Of a stretch of 64,000 nucleotides of DNA, positions 20,374 through 31,745 are shown piece by piece. Numbering within the stretch: position 1 is the stretch's first letter; each line of letters starts with the position of its first letter. The position numbers were made by a program, and so were the translations under genes. Where the stretch lies: the NCBI GenBank assembly GCA_020466095.1, contig CM035808.1, positions 19,404,272 to 19,468,271 of the forward strand. Direction: 5' to 3'. The notes under the pieces were generated by a model, which was not told where the DNA came from, searched no databases, and saw nothing but the letters and a program-made list of their open reading frames with translations. Origin of the DNA: Chlorops oryzae. Lineage: Eukaryota; Arthropoda; Insecta; Diptera; Chloropidae.

Positions 20374-20520
20374 GGCCGGCTGTGCCATGGTTGGTTGAGA
20401 GGCCAACGTACAAAGCGAGAGGCTTTGGGTTCAACTCCCAGCTAATGTCGTGGATGTTTGTGTGGTTTATTCTGATTCTGTTTTTCTTTATTTTGGTGGC
20501 ATCCACACTAACCTAACTTA
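20374..20520 (+). mobile_element. tRNA-derived SINE, family B, with head
   Basis: The head is GGCCGGCTGTGCCATGGTTG, with a B box in GGGTTCAACTCCC. The family-B motif CCCAGCTAATGTCGTGGATG follows, then a T-rich linker, and the copy ends GGTGGCATCCACACTAACC. The 3' domain is internally shortened compared with 36401-36578. No clear target duplication is seen. Confidence 0.75.
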
Positions 20521-21021
20521 ACGAGGAAACTTTTTGAGAAGTAGGAGCACTAGTAGAGGAGTAATTTGATTATTTTCTGTGAAAGAAAGATAAATTAATA
20601 GCACTTCATATCCGGATTCCGGACACCCTGCATGAGCGGACAAAAAATTCATCACCATGAGTGTGGCCGCATATGAGAGGTTTCACTATAATATTCCAAT
20701 ACAAAAAATAGGTTGACGTTGAGAAGACATTACTTTTGTATCTCACATGTAATTCCCTCAAAGCAGTCGTTTACCCAATAAAATCCCAGCTCAAATAAGA
20801 CCACAACCCTGATCTATATTTTTCACGAACCTTATCATCCGATGGATAAAAAGGTTCTTGCTAGGATGGATGAAAGCTGTCAGCACCCGCACGATCTTTG
20901 TGAAAACCCCTTTGATGGATATCTATGATTCTTTCAATTTTTCATCTTTCATCATCGGAATAAAAACTTTGACCTTTTGGGCGGATATTTTAACGGGAAC
21001 AATAACATACCTAACCGAAAC
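20521..21021. other. Non-coding DNA
   Basis: Nothing recognised; AT-rich sequence with short incompatible frames. Confidence 0.45.
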
Positions 21022-21024
21022 TAA

Positions 21025-21151
21025 GGCCCGTTTGCTACTGTTCCGCATAAACTTTTTCGTTCCGAAAAACAAAAAAATTTCTATGAAATTTTTGACATTT
21101 TGAGAGGATATCGTAACGAAAAACTTTAACCGGAACAGTAGCAAATGGGCC
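21025..21151. mobile_element. Small PIF/Harbinger-like MITE, GGCCCGTTTGCTAC ends
   Basis: The ends GGCCCGTTTGCTACTGTTCC and, reversed, GGCCCATTTGCTACTGTTCC differ at one base. TAA flanks both sides (21022-21024 and 21152-21154). At 127 bp it is nearly all inverted repeat. The GGCCC start resembles the element at 10573-11125. Confidence 0.85.
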
Positions 21152-21154
21152 TAA

Positions 21155-23671
21155 GTCTTGTAGGTGCAGTCGTAGTCGTAAAATTGAACCTTAAAAGTTT
21201 AAGTAAACTAGAACCTAAGTATAAGTATTAGGAAGGGCATATTTTGTTCGCGGATTTACTTTATAGCTAACATAAGGCAGCTGCCAAGGGCGGCGAATTC
21301 TGACCGTCAATGCATCAATAACAGAAAAGGCGAAAATTAGGCTGCTGTCTGAGAATAAATTCTTTTAATCCGCCCCTGGGCATACTGAATAAAGGCATAC
21401 AAGTGTTACCTTTAAAAAGTAAAGTAATTGGGTAATAATTTTATAAAGCTTTCTTTTCTTTTTCTTCAAATTTCTTTCATAGCTGAGAGATATCTAAATC
21501 CATCCTGATTTGTTTACTTCAAATTTGAAAAAAAAAAAAATCTGTTTTGAGGGTAAAAAAACGGAAAAAATATACCTTTTTTGTTTGCCTTTCTTATTCT
21601 CTTCAATATCATGTGAGAATTTAATTGAATTCTGATTTTTTTTCATATTTTTTTTTTTTTTTACTTCTCACTTCTTGCCCACTTTTTGCGCTCGTTTTGC
21701 ACATCTGTTGTATATTATTATAGATTATTTTTTTGTATGAATTTTTTCGAGTTTTTGGCACGCTTCAGGCAGCGGCTCTCGTATTGCATCAAAGAGCGGC
21801 AGCCGCGTTCGTTCGGCCTTTTGCTTCTCAATTTTCCGGCGTGTAAACAAGCCATCAGACGGCACACGTCCCAAAAATGTTGGCTTTAACGCTTCTTACT
21901 GCCGCTACTGATCAATTTAAATGTGTAGATACCTATTTATATGTATTCTTACATTTTAATTTTTTTTAAAATATTTTTATTTATTTATTTTTGCTTTATT
22001 TTTGTTCATCATGAAAATTGCTATTAGCGAAGAATGAAATAAACATACGAGATTTTCGTGTTTGCTCATTTCCCTTTGGCGAAAAATATTTCACTCAATA
22101 ATCTGCGGAAATTTGTTTGAAATGTTTTTACTGCGATTTTCGAATGTTCCCCCCTTTTATTTGAAACGATTCGAGGGTGGAAATTAAGAAATTCTATGTC
22201 ATTACTTATGAATATTAAATTTATTCGTGTCTATGTATGTATATTCCTTGTATATTTCCACATAGCCATGCATTCATACATTTTTATTTAGATGCGTTGC
22301 GTTGCGTTGCGTTAGCATTAGAATGGGTCAAAACGCGCTGCGATACGAATTCCGTATCCGAGAAATAAAGGGAAGACGCAATCGTGCGATGGAGACCCAA
22401 GGCTGGCAACAATGTTCTCGCTACGACCGAGACTGCCAGTTTCCGCGAAATTCCGTAGTACTTTTTCGACAGCTCATTCATTTTCTTGGGGGTTTTTTTT
22501 TTGTTCTCCCATTTGTATTTTTTCTATCGTTTTTTTTTTGGTTTTTTCGTTGGCGTTCTGGCCCAGAAAGTCCAGCGGGCATATACTACGAACATATCTG
22601 TTGCTAACGTTTTAACGAGCCTCAATGCCATAAACATAAAATGCTTCTTATTGTGATATCCCACTAAGAAATGTCACCAAATGAAACATGAAATGAAAAT
22701 GCTTCAATTAGCATGCCATATAAAGTGAAACCCCCCCCCCCCCCCCAAAAAAAAAAAATAAGTAAAAAGAACTTTTCACTCAAAGAAATTGGAAGTGTCG
22801 AACTACCACCCAGGCATACGTGTCCTAATGGGGTAGCTCACTATACTGGAGTAAACTAACCCTCTTGAGCGATCGTTCGGTCATGCCCGTTTGCATTTAA
22901 TGAGACGTAAAGCGCGTTTGGAACATTGTTGGTACGCATTTTGAAGAACTTTTTTCTATTCGCTTTGTATTTTCTTTCTTTTTTTTTTTTGTTTTTTCGT
23001 TCGTATTTATTTTGGAAAAGGGCGTAGAACGCAATACGCCACGCAACTTGGAACACAAAACTCTGCGATGTCAAGCCACTACTGTACGCCGCTTTTGATT
23101 TAGATTTATGGAAGCTCGAATGGAGATACCCCCGAAGTCGTACACTATCCGCTATTCATTTGGCTTCGCCGCTATGAAAAGCGGGAAAATGAAAACGAAA
23201 AAAAAAAAAAGAAATTAAAGTGGGAACGGGAAAATGCGCACTTTGAGTCGCGTTTGAGTTCCTCAAAGATTTTCTTTGTTTTTTCAAACGCTTGCACATG
23301 TGTGCGACAAACATTTCAAGCTTACATACATTCATTCATCATACATACATACATACATACGTTCGTACGTACAAACAAATGGAAAGGATTGTGTGTACGC
23401 AGTTCTCTGACGGCAGATGGGCGAACATGTGCGGAGTTTCATGAATTCCAAAGCCCAACTTCACGATTCCAACTAGATACCCGACTTTGTTGCGCATCTA
23501 AACACGCCTTGATTTCCACTTATGTGGTCTCGTTTTTTTCTCAAGTTTTTTTTTTTTTTTCAGATATGTATGTATAATTTTTTTCGTTCTACCATGCCAT
23601 CTTCCTACATTCTGTAACTCATTTTTCCATTCAAGCATGGCCGCTGTTCTAGCGCGTCAAACGAATAAAAA
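21155..23671. other. Non-coding DNA with simple repeats
   Basis: It contains (GCGTT)4 at about 22294-22314, a run of 16 C followed by A at 22731-22758, and CATA repeats near 23338-23360. Short frames such as 22302-22607 overlap on both strands and carry no domain. No gene is supported. Confidence 0.45.
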
Positions 23672-24876
23672 ACAAGTAAGAAAGCTAAAGTCGGTCAAGC
23701 CCGACTTTGAAATACCCAGCGTCCCGACATTACGAGCGCACTATGTTTTGCTTCTCTATTTGTGGGCGTGGCAGTGGGAGGGCAACATAAATTATTTCCC
23801 TACACCTTTCATTCGCCTTGGTGAACCTATGTTGCGAATTTGAAGCTTCTACTTCTTTTACTTCGGAAGTTACGAAAAATCTTCATTTGTGGGCGTGGCA
23901 GTGGGCGGGCCGCATACAATTTTTTCCTACACCTTTCGTTCGCCTTGGTGAACCTATGTTGCGAATTTGAAGCTTCAACGCCTTTTACTTCGGAAGTTAC
24001 GAAAAATCTTTATTTGGGCGTGGCAGTGGGCGGGCCACAAAAAATTTTTTCCTACACCTTTCATTCGCCTTGGTGAACCTATGTTGCGAATTCGAAGCTT
24101 CTACGCCTTTTACTTCGGAAGTTACGAAAAAACTTCATTTGTGGGCGTGGCAGTGGGCGGGCCATAAAAAAAATTTTCCTACACCTTTCATTTGTCTTGG
24201 TGAACCTATGTTGCGAATTTGAAGCTTCTACGCCTTTTACTTCGGAAGTTATGAAAATTCTCTATTTGTGGGCGTGGCAGTGGGCGGGCTACATAAATTT
24301 TTGTTCCTACACCTTTCATTTGCTTAGGCAACCTATGCTGCGAATTTAAAGCTTCTACGCCTTTTACTTCACAAGTTACGATAAGCCCTTATTTTTGGGC
24401 TTATTTGTGGGCGTGGCTCGAGGAGGGCGGCGTCCATTTTTTGCCAGGATATGTCCCTTTTCGTAGTTTACCAGTACACCAAATATCAATGGAATGTGTT
24501 GACTGGTTCGCAAGTTACAAGCATTTTACTGAAAACACATTATATTCATTTGTGGGCGTGGCAGTGGGCGGATGTCTCCAATTTTTACTTAGGATCATAC
24601 TCGGATCCCGATATACCTGTGTGCCAAATTTCGACTTGATTGGTCCAGCCGTTTCGGAGGAGATCCGACCACGGACGGACGGACAGACGGACAGACGGAC
24701 AGACGGACGGACGGACGGACGGACGGACGGACAGACGGACAGACGGACATGTCTAAATCGATTCAGTTTTTGATCCTGATCATTTCTATATATATTTTTC
24801 TATAGCTCCGGAGCTTAATTCTCCCTGTTACAAGATTTGCACAAAACTAATATACCCCGCTTACGCTGGGTATAAA
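23672..24876 (+). repeat. Long copy of the fly 'CCCGACTTT...GGGTATAA' repeat with ~126-bp tandem units
   Basis: It opens AACAAGTAAGAAAGCTAAAG and AAGCCCGACTTTG. It carries repeated units with TTGGTGAACCTATG, GAAGCTTCTACGCC and GTGGGCGTGGCAGTGGGCGG, and ends at CGCTTACGCTGGGTATAAA. The GGGCGTG landmark recurs at 23764, 23891, 24016, 24143, 24270, 24409 and 24554, so the first five units have a 125-127 bp period and the last two are longer and decayed. A GACGGACA/GACAGACG array lies at 24674-24748. TACCCAGCG near the start and CGCTGGGTA at the end are inverted. Similar repeats are widespread in higher flies; it does not encode protein. Confidence 0.88.
24674..24748. repeat. GACGGACA / GACAGACG array
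   Basis: Alternating GACGGACG, GACAGACG and GACGGACA tetramer pairs form a pure array inside the fly repeat. A shortened form occurs in the copy at 8766-9532 at the same internal place. Confidence 0.9.
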
Positions 24877-26100
24877 AAGGTTTTTTTTTTAAACATATTT
24901 TCACATATGGAAGCTGCCAATTAAAATTTTCATATTTTCGGCATTTTTGCCGTTCGGTTCCAGTCCGGTCTTTTTTGTTCTTTTCTTTTTTTTCGTTTTC
25001 TTTGTTGTTTTCTTCTTTTTCTTTTCGTTATTGAAGTGTTTATCGCATTCCTTAGCTTTGGCACCCCTACTTTTTTCCTCTCCCACTTTTATTCTATTTT
25101 GTTCTTCTTTTATTTTTTAATTTTTTTTTTTTTAACCATGTGCATGAATTATTTCCATCGTGCTGTTCGCCATGCCTTATTGAGGGATTAATTTCAGAAA
25201 ATTGAAATTAAAAAAGAAAAGAAAGAACAAAAAAGAAAGAAGAAAGAAGAAACCAGCTACCAGTGTTGACCGATTTATGCACATGTTCATAACGCACAAA
25301 TAAACTCTCTGACGAGGGTCCATATTCGTCTCGATTTGGTTTAGAATTTCGATTTCATGTGACTTGGCGACTCCACTGAATGACTGACTGACTGACGGGC
25401 TGGCTGGCGGGTGAACAGTCCTCTGGCTGACAGTTAAGCGTGACCAAAATTAGTTTTACTTTTCGTCCTCTAATTTTATAATGTGTACTTTTTTATAGTT
25501 AATAACTTGGAAACGTGAAAGCATGAAGCGAGTTAGTTCGAGTGAAAGTGTTTTTAAAACATTAGAACTATTCCGTGCCAAAAAAGAAAGAACCACTCCA
25601 ACACAGAATGGAAGGGGTGAAAACGTATTTCTAAGGAAGTATGTATGTAGTAAACTTATTTGATCGCATCCGAAATTAATCATAAAACGAAGAGAATAAG
25701 AAAAAATTATGTAAAATAGAATAAGTACCCAGTTGTAAAAAAAGAACGCATGCCAAATAGAATTCATGATTCATGCATTCATGATCATGTATAAATTATA
25801 CAGTTAAATAAATTATACTTTTTGTATATGCATGAATTTAAATGACAAGCCTGTATAAAAAAGATATTAAAAGGCATTGAGCATTGGCATGTATGTCCCT
25901 TAAGCGGCGTGATTCATGCATTTTTCATGCATATTTTTTCTACTGGGTACCTATAATAAATTTTTTTGATACTTTTGGCTTCTTCTGAGTGAAAGTTACT
26001 TACTAATTCCTTAGAAGTTCAATAACTATTTTTATAAAAAACAGATCGAACCAAAAAATTCATTTATATAAGTCAAACTAAGCTAAGTTAAGTTATGTGA
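24877..26100. other. Non-coding DNA
   Basis: It contains polypurine stretches (25190-25250) and a block rich in ATTCATGA/CATGCAT motifs (25766-25945). No gene is recognised. Confidence 0.45.
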
Positions 26101-26345
26101 CGTTAAGTTACATTAAGTAAAGTTACGTTAAGTAAAGTTACGTTAAGTAAAGTTACGTTAAGTAAAGTTACGTTAAGTAAAGTTGCGGTAAGTAAAGTTA
26201 CGTTAAGTAAAGTTACGTTAAGTAAAGTTACGTTAAGTAAAGTTACGTTAAGTAAAGTTACGTTAAGTAAAGTTACTTTAAGTAAAGTTATGTTAAGTAA
26301 AGTTAGGTTAAGTAAAGTTACTTTAAGTAAAGTTACGTTACGTAA
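26101..26345. repeat. 15-bp tandem array, unit ACGTTAAGTAAAGTT
   Basis: About fifteen consecutive units share AGTAAAGTT with mostly single-base variants (ACGTT, ACTTT, ATGTT, AGGTT, GCGGT). The array fades into GTTAAGTT-type degenerate repeats out to about 26830, so the original array was probably longer. Confidence 0.92.
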
Positions 26346-29300
26346 AGTTAAGTTAAGTTAAGCTCCCTTAAGTTAAGTTACGTAAAGTTACCATAGGTTA
26401 AGGTACGTTAAGTTAAGATACGTTTAGTTATGACAAGTGAGGCTATCTTAAATCAATTAATGTTAAGTTTAATAACGTTAAGTTTACGGTAATTTAAGTA
26501 ACGTATAGTTCAGTTAAATTAAGTCATGTTAAGCTTAGATACGTTTATTAAAATGACATTAAGTTGAGTTACCTTAATTTATTTGACGTTAAGTTGAGTT
26601 ACGTTAAGCCACGTTAAGTAAAGCTACGTTAATTAAAGATGAAATTTAGATGAGTTACGTTAATTTAAGTTATGTTAAGTTAAATCATATTCCTTACGCG
26701 AAGGTCTTATGTAGCAGCCTTTCCGTTGATTCCTTAAAATTTTCTCCTAATTTCGGCTCTTTTTTTTCGATGCTTTTGCTAACATCCAATGTAAGTAACG
26801 ATAAGTTGAGTTACGGTAAGTTAAGACATACGAAACATCCAGACATAATGAGATTTTCGAAAACTACCAATTAAGGCTGCTAAAGATAAAGAAACGAAAT
26901 TATGACACTTTACTAGATTTTCCCCCCGGTTCGCACCTAGTATGAACGTCATAAGCACACCAGAAAACATAATCCATAATCCTTTGGAAAACATAATGCC
27001 TGTGGATAAAATATTGAAGCAAAGCTTAACATTTTTTTTTTTTTTAGCCACCGACTAGAGCTGCCAGACTTTCGACCATTAAATAATTTTATTTTTCCCA
27101 TAAACAAATTTCGTTTTGTTTTTTTAATCCCAGCTGTAAAATTTCGGACTGCTCACTTTCTGTTTGCCATAAAATTTATATCTTTTTTTCGTGCCCATAT
27201 TAAGAATTTCGTTTCGTAGCGTGCACTAACGCATTAGAAGCGTGTATCTAATTTTAATTATTTTTGGCTTTGGATTTTTTTTTTTACTGTAAGCTCTTAT
27301 TGTGTTTCTCACGTTCAACGAAGTCTTGGAGTGGTGCTTTTAGCGATATTTTTTTATAGCTCAGACGAAAGGCAAAGTCATCAAGAAGAGAGCGTTTTTT
27401 GGCAAGTCATAAAATAAAAAGCGGGATAACAGCAAAAGAAAAAGTGAACGAACATAAAAGAATATACTCTGTAAGGTTTAAAAAAAAAAATGTTTTTTTT
27501 TTCCTATTTTTGATTTTTATTTTTCGACTCGAAAGCATTTTAGAACTTGTTTGGCCGAAAAAGAGTGAAAGGAAAGTCAAAAAACAAAATATCATTAACA
27601 TTTAAGGATTTCTAAAAGAATGTAACGTTTTTTTTTTTTTATTGGATATGGCAGCACTTGAATATGGTCTAAATGAATCATTCTCCTTGCAGGGGCTCGA
27701 AAGGAATTGAAAGAGTTTTATTTTTTGAAATTGCTTCTACTATAAACCTTTTTAATTTTTTTCTTGCAATGTACCGTAGTGAATAATGTCTTAGCGCAAA
27801 TTAATACGAGGATCATGTGAACAATTCGTATCGGAATGAGATGGTCTGAAAAGTTCCGAATTGATTTGCTAGAGAAAATATGATACCGATAAAAATGAGG
27901 GAGCTTTGGCAATTTATCCTGCCAAAGAGGATCTAACAATTTTGTCGCTATCACTTTTTATTATTGTTTATTTTTTGTAATCTCTGCATGTGGGTCTTTT
28001 CGATTTATGTTTTCGACTCTTCTCAATTCTATTCTCTCTGTATTTTGAAGTTCAAGTCAAGGTGAAGGGCACATAAATTACGGCTTAGCCACCTTTTTTT
28101 TTTGTTGCTTGGTGCTCGCTTAGAACATTTTTCATTGTTGCTTTATTCTTTTATAGTTACAATTTTTGTTTGGACCGAGTTCGTTTGATTTCGTTAAGTT
28201 TCGTTTCGTTTCGTTTCGTTTTCGATTTTGTTGTTCCCTGCTTTTCGTGTTTTTCGTTATTCCACAAAAAAAAGCCAAAAATTTTTTTCGGTTTTATTTC
28301 GTTTTATTTTTGTTAATTCTTTGTTCTTGTTGTTGTCGCTTTCCGCCTAACCTTGAAGCATATTAAATTAAGTTTGATCGTTGTTGTTGTTATTGTTGCT
28401 GCTGTTGCCGCTGTTGTTGTTAGACCGCTGCGTGCTGTAGCTTTTTTTGGGTTGGGAAGCGAGCCGATTGTATGTTCGTTGTTCGCTGCTCTTTGTTCGT
28501 TTCGTTCTGACTCCGATTCGGCATGCTAGAATCCAGATACTTTTGCGCGAGTGTGAGTTTGTATTTGGTTTATATTTCTAGAATTTTATTGTACCTATTT
28601 TGTTTTCTTATAAAAAGCTTTTTTTGTATTCATTCCAATTTTTCTTTTTATTTGATTTTTTTTTGTTTTTTTTTTTTGTGGGGTCGGCAGGCGCCAGTTA
28701 AATTCGAGTAATGCCGGTTCCAGGCTTAGATTAAACAATAAAGGTTGTTTCTTTTTTCTCCTTTTCTCTTATTGAATCATTCTTCTTTTTGTTTTCAATG
28801 TTAATTGCTTTGTTATTACTGCTTTTAATTTTTTAAATAAAAACAATTTTTTTTTTTATTATTTTCCCGAACAAGTTTTTTCTGGTTTGCGGTGTAGGTA
28901 CGTTGGTTGTGGGTTTTAAAAAAGGAAGTTCCTAAAGCCTACCAAAAACGTAGCCTCTTGTAATGCATAATTAATTTTTTGCTTTTGTCTAAAGTATGTA
29001 CATACATGCATATTAGTTTTTGTGCATAAATTTTGGATTTTCACTTTGATCGTTTTCATTTTCCTCATTTCGTTGTCATTTCTTTATGCTTGGTTTGCTT
29101 CAAATAGAAGGGAAAAAATCGAAAAAAAATCGAAAAAAATCAAAATCGAAAAAACTGAAAAACTCAAAACTATGAATTTGAATGAAACTTTTCCTTTCAC
29201 TTCATCCGCTTTTGATCTTGAAAGTATCGAAAATTCCATTTTGACCCACTGTGCGTGCTCATCATAAAGCGAGCTGCCACCCTCAATGGTGTTTTTTCTT

Positions 29301-30722
29301 CTTTTTTTTTTTGCTATTTTATTTTACTATTTTTGAATAAAAATCTCCCAGGTACCTACAGTGAAATATCGTACATCAGTGCGACCGAATGTTGCTTCCA
29401 CTCTGGCTCTCAGTTCCTCTCATTATGAACCTATTATTATTCTTTTTTTTTTTTTTTTGCCTTTGATCGCATTGCTACAAAATCCAAACGAATCTATTCG
29501 ACTTTTGGCCTGGACTGGATCGAACTTTATGCCTGCTTATGTTAATTATGTTGGCGTTAATTTATGTTATGTGCGTTTAAGCATAAGCGCATAAAAGCGT
29601 TTCCAAAAACGACGAGAGTGAAGGAGTCGAACGACAAACAACAATACAAATTTCATTAAAATACTTTATTCGGGTTCTCGTGTTTGCGTGCCGATGGACA
29701 GAAATAGAAAAAAAATAGAAATAAATTTTGAAAAACCGAAAACTGCCAACTCTACGCACGGCTATTATCTCAGGTAAAATTATTAACTATTTGAAGCTTA
29801 AAGTTTCACTAAAGTAATACGCATTTTGTTCGAAGGCTTTATCCCGCGATTGTTTTGTTTTCAGCCTGAAGAGCTCCCTCCGACCAGACACCCAGTGAGG
29901 GAAATAAGTCAGTCTGCTTGGGGAGAATTAACTATCACAGCTATCATACCTTATATACATACATACAATAATACATACCTTTGAAGCCAACGGAAAATTG
30001 TCTGTGAATTCAGTTCGTCTTAAATTACAATAAGATACACGCACTTTTCGTAGCGTGCTACGTGGATACACACGCATACACACGCACATAAATACATATC
30101 TGTACGAACATAAAGACGGAAGTAAAATCTACGTTGTACACCTAAATTATATAGCCATCAATTAAATTTCGGTGGTCGGTCGGTGGTCGTTAGTTTTGTG
30201 GGAATACTTCGTTTTTTTTTTTCTGTCGGTATCATCAAAACCGATTCGAAATTGTTAATTACCTTTGAAAAATCCTTCTACACAGAGTAGCTGACAGAGT
30301 TTGAGAAGACCCGGTCGAAACTATTCCAAATTGCATCTAAACAATTAATACAAAAACGAAAAAACATTTCTTTTAAATTTAAAATAAACAATTATGTTGA
30401 CCAGTGTACTAGAAAAATTGTCGGGCGAAATTGAGCGCTGTTTACAGGAAGTGGGAATAACCATAAAAATTGTTATTTTTAGCTTTTTTTTTGCCCAGAA
30501 CAAAAATAAGTAGGTAACATGAAAATATGGTTTCCTTTGGTTGGAAATCTGGAAATGGAAAAACAATAATTTCAGAGAATTTTCCTTTATTTTTTATTTT
30601 TTAATTTTTTTAAATTTTTTTATTCTTGAAAAGGCTAAAAGTACTTATATTGTAAATTTGTAGTGACATTTTAGTAAATCAAGCTTACTGTATAAAATGC
30701 CACTGTATTAGAAGTATAAAGA
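26346..30722. other. AT-rich non-coding DNA, decayed array then T-rich sequence
   Basis: 26346-26830 is the degenerate tail of the 15-bp array. Beyond it are T-rich tracts, (GTTGTT) runs at 28378-28420 and CATA repeats near 29955. No exon or RNA gene is recognised. The frames are F-rich products of T-rich DNA. Confidence 0.45.
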
Positions 30723-31165
30723 CCCTGCAGTAATGAAGAGGTCAATTAACCAAAAAGGCGTACTTTGAGGTTACTCGAGATGTGACTAGTCAAAATTGTA
30801 GATTATTTTTTGTATGAGATTAAACTAGACCTCGAGTGGCAACAAGCGGTCTAGAAGAAGAGTAGTTTAAAAATTAGACCAACTCGTACGTATGGGACAA
30901 TTGATCTCTAATTGACCATTTGAGGTCTACTCGTTGAGTAGTTGATTGTACTTCTAATTGACCACAGATTGTCTACTCTTGGAGTAGTTAAATGTGGAAG
31001 TGGTTCCTTTTCAATCAAAGCTCAATGTTTAGACAGACAGTTTAAAAACGTTGGTTGGCAGATTATGAAAAATGAAAAATTATTTTTAAAAATGAACGGA
31101 GTAGTCCTGGTATTTTTGTGGCTAGTCAGGGAGTAGTTTGAGAGTAGATGGAATCACTGCAAGGG
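30723..31165. mobile_element. Inverted-repeat element, CCCTGCAGTAAT ends (related to family b)
   Basis: The left end is CCCTGCAGTAATGAAG and the right end reversed is CCCTTGCAGTGATTCC. The first eleven bases equal the terminus of the family b element at 1853-2479. The interior contains two tandem units of about 48 bp (CTAATTGACC...GTCTACTC..GAGTAGTT) at roughly 30908-31000. A target duplication is not clear. No tRNA-like module is seen in this copy. Confidence 0.6.
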
Positions 31166-31189
31166 AGCTAAGACAAAAATTTGTAACAT

Positions 31190-31586
31190 AACACGTTTCA
31201 CTCCCAAAATTTTTTGCTTGAAAATGAACCATAAAAAAAAAATTAAATAAATTAAAAAAAAAAAAATTTAGGAGAAATTTTTGTCTTCCAAAACAACTAC
31301 ACTCTGAAAAAAAAAAAAAAAACTGTAATTAAAAAAAAAATCAGAAAAATTCCCGCCGCCAGCAGGAACCCCGAAGCTCACGACTATGACAGTTTAAACC
31401 ACTGAGCTATAGAAACCTCCGCAGATGGTTGATCAGAATCCGAATTTATACGTCTAAGTGAACGAAAGCGAATTTGAACATAAAAAGTAACTGCCTTTTT
31501 CAGTGCATTTAACGGGGAATACAGTTTATTTGACCACGCTTACTTTAACTGTTCTAAGTAGTTGATTACTGTTGTTATTTCTCTCG
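31190..31586. mobile_element. Family c element, truncated second copy (opposite orientation)
   Basis: It matches 10413-11530 in reverse, ending TTTCTCTCGGTGTA at about 31590. It lacks both the Harbinger-like insert and the SINE found in the first copy, so it serves as the empty-site reference. It retains a tRNA-like module on the minus strand (about 31353-31428). The tail end beyond the homologue of 11530 is lost. Confidence 0.8.
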
Positions 31587-31743
31587 GTGTACTCTCTCTT
31601 AAGCGGACACCTAAGGGATCGAAAAATATTACCACTTAACAGAAATGTCCGCTTGAGAGGAAACTATTTGAGAACCAGGAACGCTGGATCATTCCCAAAA
31701 TGTGTCCGCTTAGAAGGAGTGTCCGTAAGGAGAGAGTACACTG
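31587..31743. mobile_element. TA-type MITE, CAGTGTACTCTC ends, abutting family c
   Basis: The right end reads GAGAGAGTACACTG followed by TA. The left end is GTGTACTCTCTCTTAAGCGG and merges with the last bases of the family c element. It is homologous, in reverse, to the complete copy at 41374-41515 (shared GGGAATGATCCAGCGTTCCT). CAG-starting ends with TA duplication fit the pogo/Tc1-mariner group. Confidence 0.75.
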
Positions 31744-31745
31744 TA

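Noticed and set aside
24405..24773. 122-codon frame ending in a DGQTDRRTDG repeat
   Set aside because: It is produced by the GACGGACA array within the non-coding fly repeat.
25766..25945. Cluster of ATTCATGA/ATGCATG motifs as a possible element
   Set aside because: The inverted matches are short and AT-rich, with no consistent ends or duplication.
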